This document shows, piece by piece, positions 51,226-61,665 of a DNA stretch of 64,000 bases (within the stretch, counting starts at the first letter, position 1; every line of letters starts with the position of its first letter). This DNA is from Hymenobacter aerophilus DSM 13606 (GTDB lineage: Bacteria > Bacteroidota > Bacteroidia > Cytophagales > Hymenobacteraceae), in NCBI RefSeq assembly GCF_000382225.1, contig NZ_KB907807.1:106812-170811 (forward strand), written 5' to 3'. A model generated the notes under the pieces. The model was not told the origin of the DNA. It saw only the letters and a program-made list of their open reading frames with translations, and did no database searches. A program made the translations under genes and the position numbers.

Positions 51226-53535
51226 ATGCACCACCGTTTTTTGTTTGCCGGCACTGCTGCGGCTGCCCTTCTGGCCGGGTGCCAGGCCACCAAACCCGCC
51301 GCTAGCACCCCTACGGCCGCCGTCGAAACCCTGGGCACCACCGCCGTTCCGGCCTCGGAGTTTGCCTACGTGTACCGCAAGAACAACGCCTCCGACCCCG
51401 GCTTCGGCACCAAGGCCAGCGTGGAGGAGTACCTCGACCTCTACACCAACTTCAAGCTGAAGGTGCTGGCCGCCGAGCAGCGCGGCCTTGATACCACCCA
51501 GGCCTTCCGGCAGGAGCTGGCGGGCTACAAGCAGCAGCTGGCCCAGCCCTACCTGACAGAGAAAAGCGTAACCGACCAGCTCGTGCGCGAGGCCTACGAC
51601 CGCCTGAGCAAGGAAATCAGTGCCTCGCACCTGCTGGTGAGCGTGGCGCCCGATGCCGCTCCCAAAGACACGCTGGCCGCTTATGAGAAGGCCCTGAACC
51701 TGCGCCGCCGCGTAACGGAAGGCGGCGAAGATTTCAACGCCGTGGCCCGCGAAAACTCCGACGACCCCTCGGCGCGCGGCGCCAGTGGCAACGGCGGCAA
51801 GCTGGGCTACTTCACGGCCATGCAGATGGTGTACCCCTTCGAGTCGGCAGCTTATGCCACGGCGGCCGGGCAGGTGTCGCAGCCGGTGCGCACCCGCTTC
51901 GGCTACCACCTGATTAAGGTGGACAACGTGCGGCCCGCGCAGGGCGAAATCAAGGTGGCCCACCTCATGATCCGCACCAAGCCCGACATGCCCGCCGCCG
52001 ACTCGGCTACGGCCAAAAAGAAGGTGGACGAGCTGTACGCCCGCCTGCGCCGGGGCGAGAACTGGGACAAGCTGGTGCGGCAGTTTTCGGAGGATGCCGG
52101 CTCGGCGCCCAACGGCGGCGAGCTGCCGGCCTTCAGCACCGGCCGCATGATTCCTTCTTTCGAGGAAGCCGCGTTCAAGCTGCAGCAGCCCGGCGACATT
52201 GCCCCGCCCGTGCAGACGCCCTACGGCTGGCACATCATCAAGCTGACTGAAAAGCAGCCCGTGCCGTCGTTTGAGGCCATGGAGCCCACGCTCAAAAGCA
52301 AGGTGTCCAAGGATTCGCGCTCCGAGCTCAACCGGGCCGCCTTCCTCAAGCGCGTGCGCCGCGAAAACAACTTCGTAGAAATTCCGGCCGTGAAGGAGTA
52401 CGTGCTGGCCAAGGCCGATACCTCGCTGGTGCAGGGCCGATTTGCCTACTCGGCGCCGGCCGCCGCCACGGGCAAGGCCGGCAAGAACATCACCGACAAC
52501 TCGGCCCTGTTCACCATTCAGGGCCAGCCCTACCTGGTAAAGGATTTCCTGACTTACGCCCAGCAAAGCCAGCGCCCGCGTGCCGGTGCCGAGCCACGCT
52601 TCGCCATGCAGCAGCTCTACGACCAGTACGTGGACCAGCGCCTGACCGAGTTCGAGAAGGCCAACCTCGAAAACAAGTACGAGGACTACCGGATGCTGGT
52701 AAAAGAGTACCGCGACGGGATTCTGCTGTTCCAGCTGATGGATGAGAAGGTGTGGAGCAAGGCCATCGAGGACACGGTGGGCCTGCAGCAGTTCTTCGCC
52801 GCCAACCAGGCCAACTACCAGTGGGGCCCGCGGGTGCAGGCCACCGTCATCAGCGCCGCCACGCCCCAGTTGCGCAACCAGGCCCAGCAATATATGGCGG
52901 TGGGCCGCTACCAGCTGAAAGCCGACCTGCCCGCCCCCGTCGCCTTCCGCACCGGCTCGGCCGACCTGCCCGCCAGTAACCAGGCCCTCGACGAGCTGGC
53001 TTTCCGCCTCGAAGCCGATGAAACCCTGACCCTGAATGCGGTGGGCCGGGTGAAGAAAGGGGAAACGCCGGCCCTGGCGCGTCGGCGCGCCGACCGCGTA
53101 GTGGCTTACCTGCGGAGCAAAAGCATTGCCGCCGACCGCCTGCGCGCCACGGCCGAGCCGCGCGCTGGCGCCGCCGGCCAAGTGCGCTTCGAGTTGACCA
53201 CCACCAGCCCGGCCGCGCTGGAGGCCATGCTCAACGAGAAAAATCCGCTGGCCGTGCAGATTCAGCAGCGCAGCTTTGCCAAGGGTGAAAGCAAGGCCGC
53301 CGACCAGTTTATGGACAAGGCGCCCGGCGTGTACCAGACCGAGCTGGACGGCCGCTACTACACCGTCGTCATCGATAAGCAGCTGCCCGCCGGTCCCAAG
53401 GCCCTGAACGAAGCCCGCGGCCAGGCCACTTCCGACTACCAGAACTTCCTGGAAAAAGAGTGGTTGGAGCAGCTCAAGGCCCAGAATCCGGTAAAAATCA
53501 ACCGCAGCGAAGTCGACAAGCTGATAACCAAGTAA
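51226..53535 (+). CDS. Lipoprotein foldase with PpiC-type rotamase domains
   Basis: 769 aa. A lipoprotein signal (HHRFLFAGTAAAALLAGC) begins it. Two parvulin rotamase domains are visible, around residues 130-230 (ISASHLLVSVAPD, RFGYHLIKVDN) and 235-345 (EIKVAHLMIRTK, TPYGWHIIKLTE). The remaining 400 residues are a long C-terminal region without rotamase motifs, ending in helices like those of chaperone SurA/PpiD. It probably helps outer-membrane proteins to fold and cross the periplasm. Followed 353 bases later by a second foldase gene. Confidence 0.88.
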   Translation: MHHRFLFAGTAAAALLAGCQATKPAASTPTAAVETLGTTAVPASEFAYVYRKNNASDPGFGTKASVEEYLDLYTNFKLKVLAAEQRGLDTTQAFRQELAGYKQQLAQPYLTEKSVTDQLVREAYDRLSKEISASHLLVSVAPDAAPKDTLAAYEKALNLRRRVTEGGEDFNAVARENSDDPSARGASGNGGKLGYFTAMQMVYPFESAAYATAAGQVSQPVRTRFGYHLIKVDNVRPAQGEIKVAHLMIRTKPDMPAADSATAKKKVDELYARLRRGENWDKLVRQFSEDAGSAPNGGELPAFSTGRMIPSFEEAAFKLQQPGDIAPPVQTPYGWHIIKLTEKQPVPSFEAMEPTLKSKVSKDSRSELNRAAFLKRVRRENNFVEIPAVKEYVLAKADTSLVQGRFAYSAPAAATGKAGKNITDNSALFTIQGQPYLVKDFLTYAQQSQRPRAGAEPRFAMQQLYDQYVDQRLTEFEKANLENKYEDYRMLVKEYRDGILLFQLMDEKVWSKAIEDTVGLQQFFAANQANYQWGPRVQATVISAATPQLRNQAQQYMAVGRYQLKADLPAPVAFRTGSADLPASNQALDELAFRLEADETLTLNAVGRVKKGETPALARRRADRVVAYLRSKSIAADRLRATAEPRAGAAGQVRFELTTTSPAALEAMLNEKNPLAVQIQQRSFAKGESKAADQFMDKAPGVYQTELDGRYYTVVIDKQLPAGPKALNEARGQATSDYQNFLEKEWLEQLKAQNPVKINRSEVDKLITK

Positions 53536-53888
53536 AGTCCGGTAGGCCGTGCCGCCATTTGTCATCCTGAGCATTCCGCGAATTGAGCGGCGACGAAGGA
53601 CCTATACAGAAGGTAGTTTTTGATGTTAGACTCTGTACAGGTCCTTCGTCGCCGCTCAATTCGCGGAATGCTCAGGATGACAAGCGGTAAAGCCCAGTAA
53701 GCGGTAGGGCCCAGCGCCGGCGCACGAATGCAACGTCGGGGCCCGAAAATGGCTCCTGTATCCAGAGCAACGCCCGGTTTTTGCCGGTGCAAGGATTTAT
53801 AACGAAATTTACGGGCGGTTTTGGGCGTTGCGTCTTTTACCAACCCTTTGCCGGGCATATTGCCAGGATGGGCATTCGAACCAGATTC
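53536..53888. other. Gap between two foldase genes
   Basis: 353 bases. REP-like copy I fills 53559-53683. The remaining 205 bases hold no supported gene; only very short open frames occur (for example 24 codons from 53727). AT-rich stretch near 53797-53815 may contain the promoter of the next gene. Confidence 0.6.
53559..53683. repeat. REP-like inverted repeat, copy I (ATCC subtype, long form)
   Basis: 52-nt arms (53559-53610, 53632-53683) with one mismatch. Second-stem insert CCGC, loop GAATTGA, GCGG between GAGCATT and CGACGAAG. Confidence 0.95.
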
Positions 53889-55277
53889 ATGCGTATTTTT
53901 TTGCGAGTACCAGCCTGTAAGGCCCTGTTAAGCCTCACATTGCTGGTTGTTTCGGCTACGGCTGGCCACGCGCAACTCGGCGTGGGCCGCCCGGTGGGCC
54001 GTACCATGGTCGACGGCATTATTGCCAAAGTCGACAACCAGATTGTGCTGAAATCGGACCTGGAAGGCATTTACGGGCAGGAAGTGGCCCGCGCCGAGGG
54101 CAAGCCGCTGCCGCCCGATACCAAGTGTAAGATTCTGCAAAGCCTGGCGCTGAACAAGCTGCTGCTGGCCAAAGCCGAAACCGACTCGGTGGTAGTGGAA
54201 GACAGCCAGGTGAAGAACGAACTGGACCGCCGCATGGGTTATTTCGTGCAGCAGATTGGCTCCGAAAAGAAGCTGGAGGAATACTACGGCAAGCCGCTCA
54301 AGCAGATCAAGGATGAGCTGCGCCCGCAGGTAAAGGAGCAGCTGATTCAGCAGAAAATGCAGGACGAAATTGCCGGCAAGGTGTCGGTAACGCCCCGCGA
54401 GGTGCGCCAGTTCTTCAACCGCATGCCCAAAGACAGCCTGCCTTACTACTCGGCCGAGGTGGAAGTGGGCCAGATTGTGAAGGTGGCGCAGGTCAATAAC
54501 AAGGTCAAGCAGGCCACCCAGGCCAAGCTCAATGAGCTGCGGGCCCGCATTCTGGCCGGCGAAGACTTCGCCACGCTGGCCAAAGAGTACTCGCAGGACC
54601 CCGGCTCGGCCGTGGAAGGCGGCTACCTGGGCTTTTTCAAGCGCCGCGAGCTGGTGCCCGAGTACGAGGCCGCCGCGCTGCGCCTGGAGCCGGGCGGCAT
54701 TTCGCCGGTCGTGGAGTCGCAGTTTGGCTTCCACCTCATCCAGCTCATCGAGCGCAAAGGCGACTCGTACAGCTCGCGTCATATCCTGCTCAAGCCCGAA
54801 ACCGGCACCACCGACACCAACGAGGCCTCGCTGCAGCTGGCCAAGCTGCGCCGCCAGATTATGGCCGACAGCCTGACCTTCGCCAAAGCCGCCAAGGACA
54901 ACTCCGACGACAAGCTGACCAGCGGCAATGGCGGCCTGCTCCAGAACCGCCGCGACGCCAGCACCTACCTGCCCCTCGACCAGCTCGACCCGGCCATCTT
55001 CTTCACCATCGACACGATGAAAGTGGGCAGCATCAGCCCGCCCCTGCCCTACCGCACCGAGGATGGCAAGGACGCCGTACGCATTCTGTACCTGAAATCG
55101 AACAGCGCGCCCCACCAGGCCAACCTCGACGACGACTACCAGAAGATTGCCGCCGCCGCCCTCAACCAGAAGAAAAACAAAGCCCTCGACGCCTGGTTTG
55201 CCCTCAACCGCGGCACCGTCTACCTCGAAGTCGACCCCGAGTACGCCGGCTGCAAGCTGCTGAATTCGATTAATTAG
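53889..55277 (+). CDS. SurA-like periplasmic peptidyl-prolyl isomerase
   Basis: 462 aa from ATG 53889, which starts a signal peptide (RIFLRVPACKALLSLTLLVV, cleavage near GHAQ); an ATG seven codons upstream is an alternative. The SurA N-domain is VDGIIAKVDNQIVLKSDLEG; a rotamase domain follows (ALRLEPGGISPVVESQFGF) and a second one (SSRHILLKPETGT, SGNGGLLQNRRDAS). Escorts outer-membrane proteins, by homology. Its end overlaps the word-type repeat leading to moxR. Confidence 0.93.
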   Translation: MRIFLRVPACKALLSLTLLVVSATAGHAQLGVGRPVGRTMVDGIIAKVDNQIVLKSDLEGIYGQEVARAEGKPLPPDTKCKILQSLALNKLLLAKAETDSVVVEDSQVKNELDRRMGYFVQQIGSEKKLEEYYGKPLKQIKDELRPQVKEQLIQQKMQDEIAGKVSVTPREVRQFFNRMPKDSLPYYSAEVEVGQIVKVAQVNNKVKQATQAKLNELRARILAGEDFATLAKEYSQDPGSAVEGGYLGFFKRRELVPEYEAAALRLEPGGISPVVESQFGFHLIQLIERKGDSYSSRHILLKPETGTTDTNEASLQLAKLRRQIMADSLTFAKAAKDNSDDKLTSGNGGLLQNRRDASTYLPLDQLDPAIFFTIDTMKVGSISPPLPYRTEDGKDAVRILYLKSNSAPHQANLDDDYQKIAAAALNQKKNKALDAWFALNRGTVYLEVDPEYAGCKLLNSIN

Positions 55278-55408
55278 AGGTGAGATTTGAGAAGTGAGAG
55301 GTGAGACTACGTTCTGGGTAGAACGATTGACTTGCCATTTCGCTTTTCCTATTGACCTGTTAGGCCAAAAATCTCACTTCTCACTTCTCAAAATCTCACC
55401 TCTCATTA

Positions 55409-55410
<2 letters not shown>
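55269..55410. repeat. Word-type inverted repeat (GAGAAGTGAG) between surA-like gene and moxR
   Basis: Arms about 55269-55309 and 55371-55410. ATTAAT plus AGAGGTGAGATTT begin both. The left arm includes the surA-like TAG stop and the right arm runs into the moxR ATG. Confidence 0.88.
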
Positions 55411-56371
<961 letters not shown>

Positions 56372-56372
56372 G

Positions 56373-56471
56373 TTAATTAGTAATTTTGAATTAGTAATTA
56401 AGAATTGCTCTGCTGACAGCAGCCAGTCCTTTTTCAATTATTAATTCGTAATTACTAATTATTAATTCAAA
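56373..56471. repeat. Word-type inverted repeat (AATTAGTAATT)
   Basis: Left about 56373-56407, right about 56435-56471: AT-rich TTAGTAATTAAGAATT words in inverted orientation with a CTGCTGACAGCAG hairpin in the middle. Follows the moxR stop and ends before the ATG at 56476. Confidence 0.75.
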
Positions 56472-56475
56472 GAAC

Positions 56476-56922
56476 ATGGAAGCAGCCGGTTACTACGAGC
56501 AGTTTGAGCGCAACCTCATCATCATCCTCAGCGCCCTCGACGCGGGCCTCAACATCAGCACGACGGCCCTGAACGTGTCGTTGCCGCTGGAAGTGTACGT
56601 GCTGAGCGAGGTGCTCAACCAGGGCGGCGGCCAGTTCCGCCTTTCGGCCGACCTGGCGCCCCGCGAGCAGGTACGCGAGTTTCTGGCGCAGTTCCAGCAG
56701 CACGAGGCCCACAATGAGGCCCTGATGCAGCGCATTCTGGCCGACAAAAAGAGCTTCATGCGCACGCCCGAAGGCCGGGTGCTCACCAAGGAAATGCTCA
56801 TCCGCCGCCTCGAATACTTCAACGAGGCCGCCCGCCAGGTGAACGTGATGCGCAACCAGTACGCCCTCGGCAGCCCGCCTCAGTCGCGCTCCGGCGTGGG
56901 CTTGGTGGCCCAAACCAAATAA
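56476..56922 (+). CDS. Unknown helical protein downstream of moxR
   Basis: 148 aa. No signal peptide or membrane segment. Sequence is helical and charged (REQVREFLAQFQQHEAHNEA, LTKEMLIRRLEYFNEAARQV). I do not recognise it. It may be a partner of the MoxR ATPase, by proximity only. Its TAA stop is the outer end of the inverted repeat shared with the convergent SDR gene. Confidence 0.68.
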   Translation: MEAAGYYEQFERNLIIILSALDAGLNISTTALNVSLPLEVYVLSEVLNQGGGQFRLSADLAPREQVREFLAQFQQHEAHNEALMQRILADKKSFMRTPEGRVLTKEMLIRRLEYFNEAARQVNVMRNQYALGSPPQSRSGVGLVAQTK

Positions 56923-57144
56923 GACCACGGATTAGCCCGTATTTTAGCGGATTTCACGGATTCTGTAGCCGGACTACAGATTAGCACGGATTTCAACGGA
57001 TTGCACGGATTTTGTAGCCGGCCTACTTATCATTTTCCCATTCGCTATCCGCTAAAAGAAAAAGCCACCTCAGTTGAGGTGGCTTTTTTGATGGTCTACA
57101 AAATCCGTGCAATCCGTTAAAATCCGCGCTAATCCGTGGTCTTA
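56920..57144. repeat. Stop-anchored inverted repeat (CACGGATT words)
   Basis: Both arms begin with TAAGACCACGGATTAGC, where TAA is the stop of the 148-aa gene on one strand and of the SDR on the other. The right arm (57096-57144) also matches a second internal block at 56981-57022. A terminator sits inside at 57061-57087. Confidence 0.92.
57061..57087. terminator. Bidirectional terminator
   Basis: AAAGCCACCTCA pairs with TGAGGTGGCTTT, with A-run before and T-run after. Confidence 0.88.
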
Positions 57145-58026
57145 GCCCATCGAAGCAGCAGCGTCTTTGCGCACTTTGGTGTTGCCTTCTTTGCTGTGCT
57201 CCAGGTCGAGGTGTTGCGGGGGTTGCTGCTTGAGGCGTGCGGGCACTTCCTCGCCCGGCAGGCTCTTGGAAATCGTCACGCCGCCATCCACGAAATAGGT
57301 GGCGCCGGTTACGTAGCTGGCTTCGTCGGAGGCCAGGAACAGGTACACGTTGGCCACTTCCTCGGGCGTGCCGCGACGGCCCAGCGGCACACCGTTCACC
57401 GTGTTTTTCTCCATTTTCGAGTTCATCGGGCCGGTTTCCTTGTGGGTCCAGGCCGTGTCGATGGGGCCGGGGCCGACGCAGTTGACGCGCACGCCGTGCT
57501 TGGCCTGCTCCACGGCCAGGCCCTTGCTGAAGGTCATCACCCAGGCCTTGGTACCGCCGTAGGGCGTAATCATGGGCGAGCCCATGTGCCCGGCCTCCGA
57601 ACCGGCCGACACGATATTGCCCTTGGTTTTCTGCAGTTCGGGCAGCGCCGCCCGGCTCATCATAAACACCGAGTAGATATTGTTTTTAATCATGTACTCG
57701 AAGGCGTCGACCGGGTACTTGTCCAGTTCGGCGGTGGCCGGAAACACGCCGGCGTTGTTGATGAGGATGTCGAGCCGGCCGAACTCATCAACGGCCGCTT
57801 TTACGCAGGCTTTGGCCGTATCCTGCCGCGAAATGTCGCCGAGGTAGCCGATGGCGCGGCCGCCGCTGCTCAAAATCTCGTCGACGACCGCGCGCACCGG
57901 GTCCGAGTCGAGGCCCACGACCACTACGGCCGCGCCTTCGCGGGCAAATCGTTTACTGATGGCTTCGCCGATGCCCGAGCCGCCGCCCGTTACAATTGCT
58001 ACTTTGTCCTGGAGTCTGCCTGCCAT
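57142..58026 (-). CDS. SDR-family dehydrogenase (glucose 1-dehydrogenase-like)
   Basis: 294 aa from ATG 58026 (AGRLQDKVAIVTGGGSGIGE). NAD-binding TGGGSGIG, NNAGVFPATAELD, active-site region SAGSEAGHMG followed by YGGTKAWV (YxxxK), and C-terminal VTGATYFVDGG. The 45-residue charged C-terminal extension (LKQQPPQHLDLEHSKEGN) is unusual for classical SDRs. A longer upstream frame is arginine-rich and not credible. Convergent with the 148-aa gene. Confidence 0.92.
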   Translation of the reverse strand: MAGRLQDKVAIVTGGGSGIGEAISKRFAREGAAVVVVGLDSDPVRAVVDEILSSGGRAIGYLGDISRQDTAKACVKAAVDEFGRLDILINNAGVFPATAELDKYPVDAFEYMIKNNIYSVFMMSRAALPELQKTKGNIVSAGSEAGHMGSPMITPYGGTKAWVMTFSKGLAVEQAKHGVRVNCVGPGPIDTAWTHKETGPMNSKMEKNTVNGVPLGRRGTPEEVANVYLFLASDEASYVTGATYFVDGGVTISKSLPGEEVPARLKQQPPQHLDLEHSKEGNTKVRKDAAASMG

Positions 58027-58242
58027 ATCGGGGTTGAAATTGATAAGTGAAAAGTGAAAAAAGCGCCTGCCGGGCCGCGGCCGCGTAGAACGTCGGGGCG
58101 GTGCGCCAGCGCGGAGCACGCTTTTTGAACGACTGCCGCCGCCGCTGGTTTCCAGTGCTGAGCTTGCCCCGGCACCCGGCGCCGTTTTCCGCGGCCTGCG
58201 GGGCCATTTCCTCCCAATTCGTCGCAAATTTTACACGCCGCC

Positions 58243-58812
58243 TTGCCCGCCCCCGCCGCTGCTCCCGACTCTGCCCCGCGCCTCACGCCCCGCCTGCTGC
58301 TGCGGCACTACGCCCCCACCGACGCGGCGGAGTTCTTCGCCCTGATTGCCGCCAACCGGCTGCGGCTTCGGCCCTCCTTTCCGGCCCGCGAGGCCGCCGC
58401 CAGCTCCGCCGAGGCCAGCGCCCGGCTACTGGCGCAGTTCGGCCGCGACTGGCGCAGCGGCCGGCTCTACGTGCTCGGCATCTGGCACCGCCCGGATGGC
58501 CGCTACCTCGGCGACATCAGCCTCAAGCCCAACTGGAGCGCCCCCGTCACCCTCGAAATCGGGTACTACCTCGCCGCCGACGCCGAGGGCCAGGGCTACG
58601 CCCGCGAGGCGCTGGCCGCGGCTGTAGCGTTCGGCTTCGAGACACTTGGCGCCGCCCGCCTGCTCATCCGCTGCCGGCCCGACAACCCGCGCAGCGTGGC
58701 CGTTGCCGTAGCGCTGGGCTTCCAGCCGCTACCCGTGCGCCCCCGCCCCGCCTGGCTGCACCGGCTGTTGGGCAACGGCCCGCAGGTGCTGTATTATATG
58801 CTGAAGCGGTGA
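58243..58812 (+). CDS. GNAT-family N-acetyltransferase (RimJ/RimL-like)
   Basis: 189 aa from a TTG at 58243, since no ATG or GTG is available in frame before the conserved start. Motifs: RLTPRLLLRHYAPTDAAEFF, LGDISLKPNWSAPVTLEIGY, DAEGQGYAREALAAAVAFGF (acetyl-CoA loop), and AVALGFQPLPV. This subtype acetylates protein N-termini or small molecules. Substrate not known. Confidence 0.85.
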   Translation: MPAPAAAPDSAPRLTPRLLLRHYAPTDAAEFFALIAANRLRLRPSFPAREAAASSAEASARLLAQFGRDWRSGRLYVLGIWHRPDGRYLGDISLKPNWSAPVTLEIGYYLAADAEGQGYAREALAAAVAFGFETLGAARLLIRCRPDNPRSVAVAVALGFQPLPVRPRPAWLHRLLGNGPQVLYYMLKR

Positions 58813-58835
58813 GATGGCGAGATGGTGAGTTCAAG

Positions 58836-58932
58836 GTTCTGTCATCCTGAGCGCAGCGAAGGACCTATATAGAAGGTGTCATCAGACGTTACCTGCTATA
58901 TAGGTCCTTCGCTGCGCTCAGGATGACAGAAC
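58836..58932. repeat. REP-like inverted repeat, copy J (ATCC subtype)
   Basis: Perfect 37-nt arms (58836-58872, 58896-58932), short form GAGCGCAGCGAAGGACC. Lies between convergent GNAT and barrel genes. Confidence 0.95.
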
Positions 58933-58942
58933 TTTAATCCCA

Positions 58943-60154
58943 CTACTTCACCTTTCCGAGCAGCCATTCCTGGCGGAAGTTCAGGTACACGCCGAAGGAG
59001 AAATCGGTGGTTTTCTGCTGGAAATCATACACCGGCTCGGCGCGCACGGTGAGGGCCGCGGCGTCGCCGAGCGGGAAGTCGCGCAGCAGGCGCAGAAACA
59101 GCAGGCGACGGTGCGGCTCGACGTAACCGGGGTTGGCCACGGTGCGCGAGGCCGACTGGTACAGGTCGCCGCCCAGGGGCGAGAGGAACTGCTGGCCCTG
59201 CCAGTAGCTGAGCATCACGTTCAGGTAGCGGGTTTCGGCAGTGGCGTTGAGGTAGAGGCCGGCGCCGCGCTTGTAGGGCAGCTCGTAGGTAAACGACTTA
59301 TCGTAGAAACCCACCCCGTAGGCCTGCAGGCGCAACGCCGTCGGGCGGCCGGGCAGTTGGTAGCGGGCTTCGAGGCCGGTGGCGCCGTTGAACAGGGTTT
59401 GCAACGGCCTATCAATGGTATCAATCTGGCCGCCGCGGTGGGTGGCGGTGAACTGCACCGGCAGCGTGAGCAGCAACGGGCTGCCTTCGGGCGTAAGGCG
59501 CACGGTGGCGCTCAGTCCGCCGGCAATTTCCTCCTGAAAATTGCTGAAGCGGTACTGCTGCCGCTGCCAGTCCACCCACACATCGAGCAGCGCCAACCGG
59601 GTGCCGTGGTAGCGGTACTGCAGGCCTTCTTCGAGCGGCCGCAACATCACGCGCTCGAAGTTGAACAGCGGCTCGATATAGCCATGGTTGAGGTGTGGCC
59701 GGATATTGCCCAGCGTGATTTCGTGCGGCCCTTTGGTGTAGGTGGCCCGGAACGTGGGGCGCACCTGCCGCAGCCGCGCCGTGCCGAAATCCTTCCACAG
59801 CAGCACGCCGCCTTCGAGCCGCAGGTTGGCCGTGGGGTTATAGGCCAGCTGCGGGTTGAGCTGGGTGCCAAACAGCGTGTAGCCGTCGGCAATGGCGTTG
59901 AAATACTCGTTGTCTTTGAAGAACGTGAAGGCCCGCAGCGAGAGGCGCAGCTCGCCGGCCGCGGGGGTTTCGGCGGCGGCCAGAGGTTGGGCGGGGCCCA
60001 GAATGCCGGGTTTTCCGCGCGGGGCACCGGGCGCATCGGCCGTAAAGGCACGGTTATCAAGTTGGGCGTGCGCGGCGGGGCTGGCGGCCAGCGCCGCTAG
60101 GGCGGTCAGTATCAGGGTGCTAAAAACCGGCTTCACTTCTAAAAATCTTAGCAC
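58943..60154 (-). CDS. Outer-membrane beta-barrel protein, unknown function
   Basis: 403 aa. Signal peptide near residues 8-30 (VFSTLILTALAALAASPAA, AHAQ). The rest alternates polar and aromatic residues as in a transmembrane barrel (LNPQLAYNPTANLRLEGGVL, YQLPGRPTALRLQAYGVGF) and ends with FGVYLNFRQEWLLGKVK. No named family recognised. Divergent from recA across 168 bases. Confidence 0.78.
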   Translation of the reverse strand: MLRFLEVKPVFSTLILTALAALAASPAAHAQLDNRAFTADAPGAPRGKPGILGPAQPLAAAETPAAGELRLSLRAFTFFKDNEYFNAIADGYTLFGTQLNPQLAYNPTANLRLEGGVLLWKDFGTARLRQVRPTFRATYTKGPHEITLGNIRPHLNHGYIEPLFNFERVMLRPLEEGLQYRYHGTRLALLDVWVDWQRQQYRFSNFQEEIAGGLSATVRLTPEGSPLLLTLPVQFTATHRGGQIDTIDRPLQTLFNGATGLEARYQLPGRPTALRLQAYGVGFYDKSFTYELPYKRGAGLYLNATAETRYLNVMLSYWQGQQFLSPLGGDLYQSASRTVANPGYVEPHRRLLFLRLLRDFPLGDAAALTVRAEPVYDFQQKTTDFSFGVYLNFRQEWLLGKVK

Positions 60155-60257
60155 GAAAAAAAGCTGCTGAATCCGACGAATTTCTTTAGCATTGCGGGCA
60201 CAAAATATAGCCCGGCGGCGTTACCAGATGCCAGCCCCTCCGGTAGCCCTGAATGGC

Positions 60258-60288
60258 TTGCACGGGCTGGCAAAAAGACTTACATTCA
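60258..60288 (+). promoter_or_regulatory. Candidate recA promoter (TTG-N20-TACATTCA)
   Basis: TTG at 60258-60260, 20-base spacer, -7 box TACATTCA (partial match), 34 bases before the recA ATG. No recognisable LexA box. Confidence 0.45.
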
Positions 60289-60322
60289 CCAAACCTAAGC
60301 AAATTCACTTACCCCTTTTCTG

Positions 60323-61480
60323 ATGGCCTTAAACTCCAATAAAGCCGATAAGGCTGAGAAAGCCGAAAAAGCTGACAAAGCCGATAGCAAAGACCTGACC
60401 CCGCAGCAGCAAAAGCTAAAGGCGCTTAACCTGACGCTCGAAAAGCTCGATAAGAACTACGGCAAAGGCACCGTAATGAAGCTCGACAGCAGCAAGGTGC
60501 AGGACGTCGAAGTTATCAGCACCGGCTCGCTGGGCCTCGATATTGCCCTCGGCGTGGGTGGTTTGCCCAAGGGTCGGGTGGTCGAAATCTACGGCCCCGA
60601 GTCGTCGGGTAAAACCACGCTCACCATGCACTGCATTGCCGAAGCCCAGAAGAAGGGCGGCATTGCGGCCTTCATCGACGCCGAGCACGCTTTCGACCCG
60701 GTGTACGCCCGCAAGCTCGGCATCGACACGGCCAACCTGCTCATCGCCCAGCCCGACAATGGCGAGCAGGCCCTCGAAATTGCCGACCAGCTGATTTCCA
60801 GCGGCGCCATCGACATCATCGTAATTGACTCGGTAGCTGCCCTGGTGCCCAAAGGCGAGTTGGAAGGCGACATGGGTGACTCGAAAGTGGGTCTGCACGC
60901 CCGCCTGATGAGCCAAGCCCTGCGCAAGCTCACCGGCACCATCAACAAAACCGGCTGCTGCTGCATTTTCATCAACCAGCTGCGCGAGAAAATCGGCGTG
61001 ATGTTCGGCTCGCCCGAAACCACCACCGGTGGTAACGCGCTCAAGTTCTATGCCTCGGTGCGCCTCGACATTCGTCGGATTGGCCAGATCAAGGAAGACA
61101 AGGACAACATTACCGGCAACCGCACCAAGGTGAAGGTGGCCAAGAACAAGGTGGCTCCGCCGTTCAAGGTGATTGAGTTCGACATCATCTACGGCGAAGG
61201 CATTTCCAAAGTGGGCGAAATCCTCGACCTCGGCGTGGATATGGGCATTATTGCCAAGTCAGGCTCGTGGTTCAGCTACGACGGCAACCGCCTCGGCCAG
61301 GGCCGCGAGGGGGTGAAAACCATTCTGCAGGACAACCCCGAGCTAGCCGACAAAATCGAAGCCCAGATTCGGGCCAAGGTGAAGGGCAACCCCGAGGAGG
61401 CCCTCGCCGCCCTCGACGAGGACCGCACCATCGACGCCGAAGAGGCGCTGGAGCCCGTAGAAGCCGAGGACGAAGCGTAA
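60323..61480 (+). CDS. recA: Recombinase RecA
   Basis: 385 aa. Strand exchange in recombination and SOS induction. Walker [11 protein letters not shown] (residues 91-100), Walker [23 protein letters not shown] loop residues [20 protein letters not shown], and an acidic C-terminal tail ([15 protein letters not shown]). The N-terminus has a Lys/Ala/Asp-rich repeat ([17 protein letters not shown]) before the core, longer than usual for RecA. Confidence 0.98.
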   Translation: MALNSNKADKAEKAEKADKADSKDLTPQQQKLKALNLTLEKLDKNYGKGTVMKLDSSKVQDVEVISTGSLGLDIALGVGGLPKGRVVEIYGPESSGKTTLTMHCIAEAQKKGGIAAFIDAEHAFDPVYARKLGIDTANLLIAQPDNGEQALEIADQLISSGAIDIIVIDSVAALVPKGELEGDMGDSKVGLHARLMSQALRKLTGTINKTGCCCIFINQLREKIGVMFGSPETTTGGNALKFYASVRLDIRRIGQIKEDKDNITGNRTKVKVAKNKVAPPFKVIEFDIIYGEGISKVGEILDLGVDMGIIAKSGSWFSYDGNRLGQGREGVKTILQDNPELADKIEAQIRAKVKGNPEEALAALDEDRTIDAEEALEPVEAEDEA

Positions 61481-61504
61481 GCGCCTCTGCCTGCGGCATA
61501 AGTA

Positions 61505-61538
61505 AAAAGCTTCTCCGGCAACGGAGAAGCTTTTTTTG
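61505..61538 (+). terminator. recA terminator
   Basis: AAAAGCTTCTCCG pairs with CGGAGAAGCTTTT, followed by a T-run. Confidence 0.88.
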
Positions 61539-61617
61539 TGGCCGACCACCAGGCGGGTGCCGGCCGGGCGTCGGGGTTAAATCCATACGCGGCGCGCGGC
61601 CGTTAAATAAGACCGAG

Positions 61618-61648
61618 TTTCAGGCCTGCTCAAAACCGAGTACCTTTA
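61618..61648 (+). promoter_or_regulatory. Candidate promoter of the DUF3108 gene (TTTC-N19-TACCTTTA)
   Basis: TTTC at 61618-61621 and TACCTTTA at 61641-61648; 17 bases before the ATG at 61666. Confidence 0.5.
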
Positions 61649-61665
61649 CTGGCACCGCATTTGAG

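Noticed and set aside
53727..53801. Small open frame of 24 codons between the two foldase genes
   Set aside because: No start context, no hydrophobic or conserved character; likely chance.
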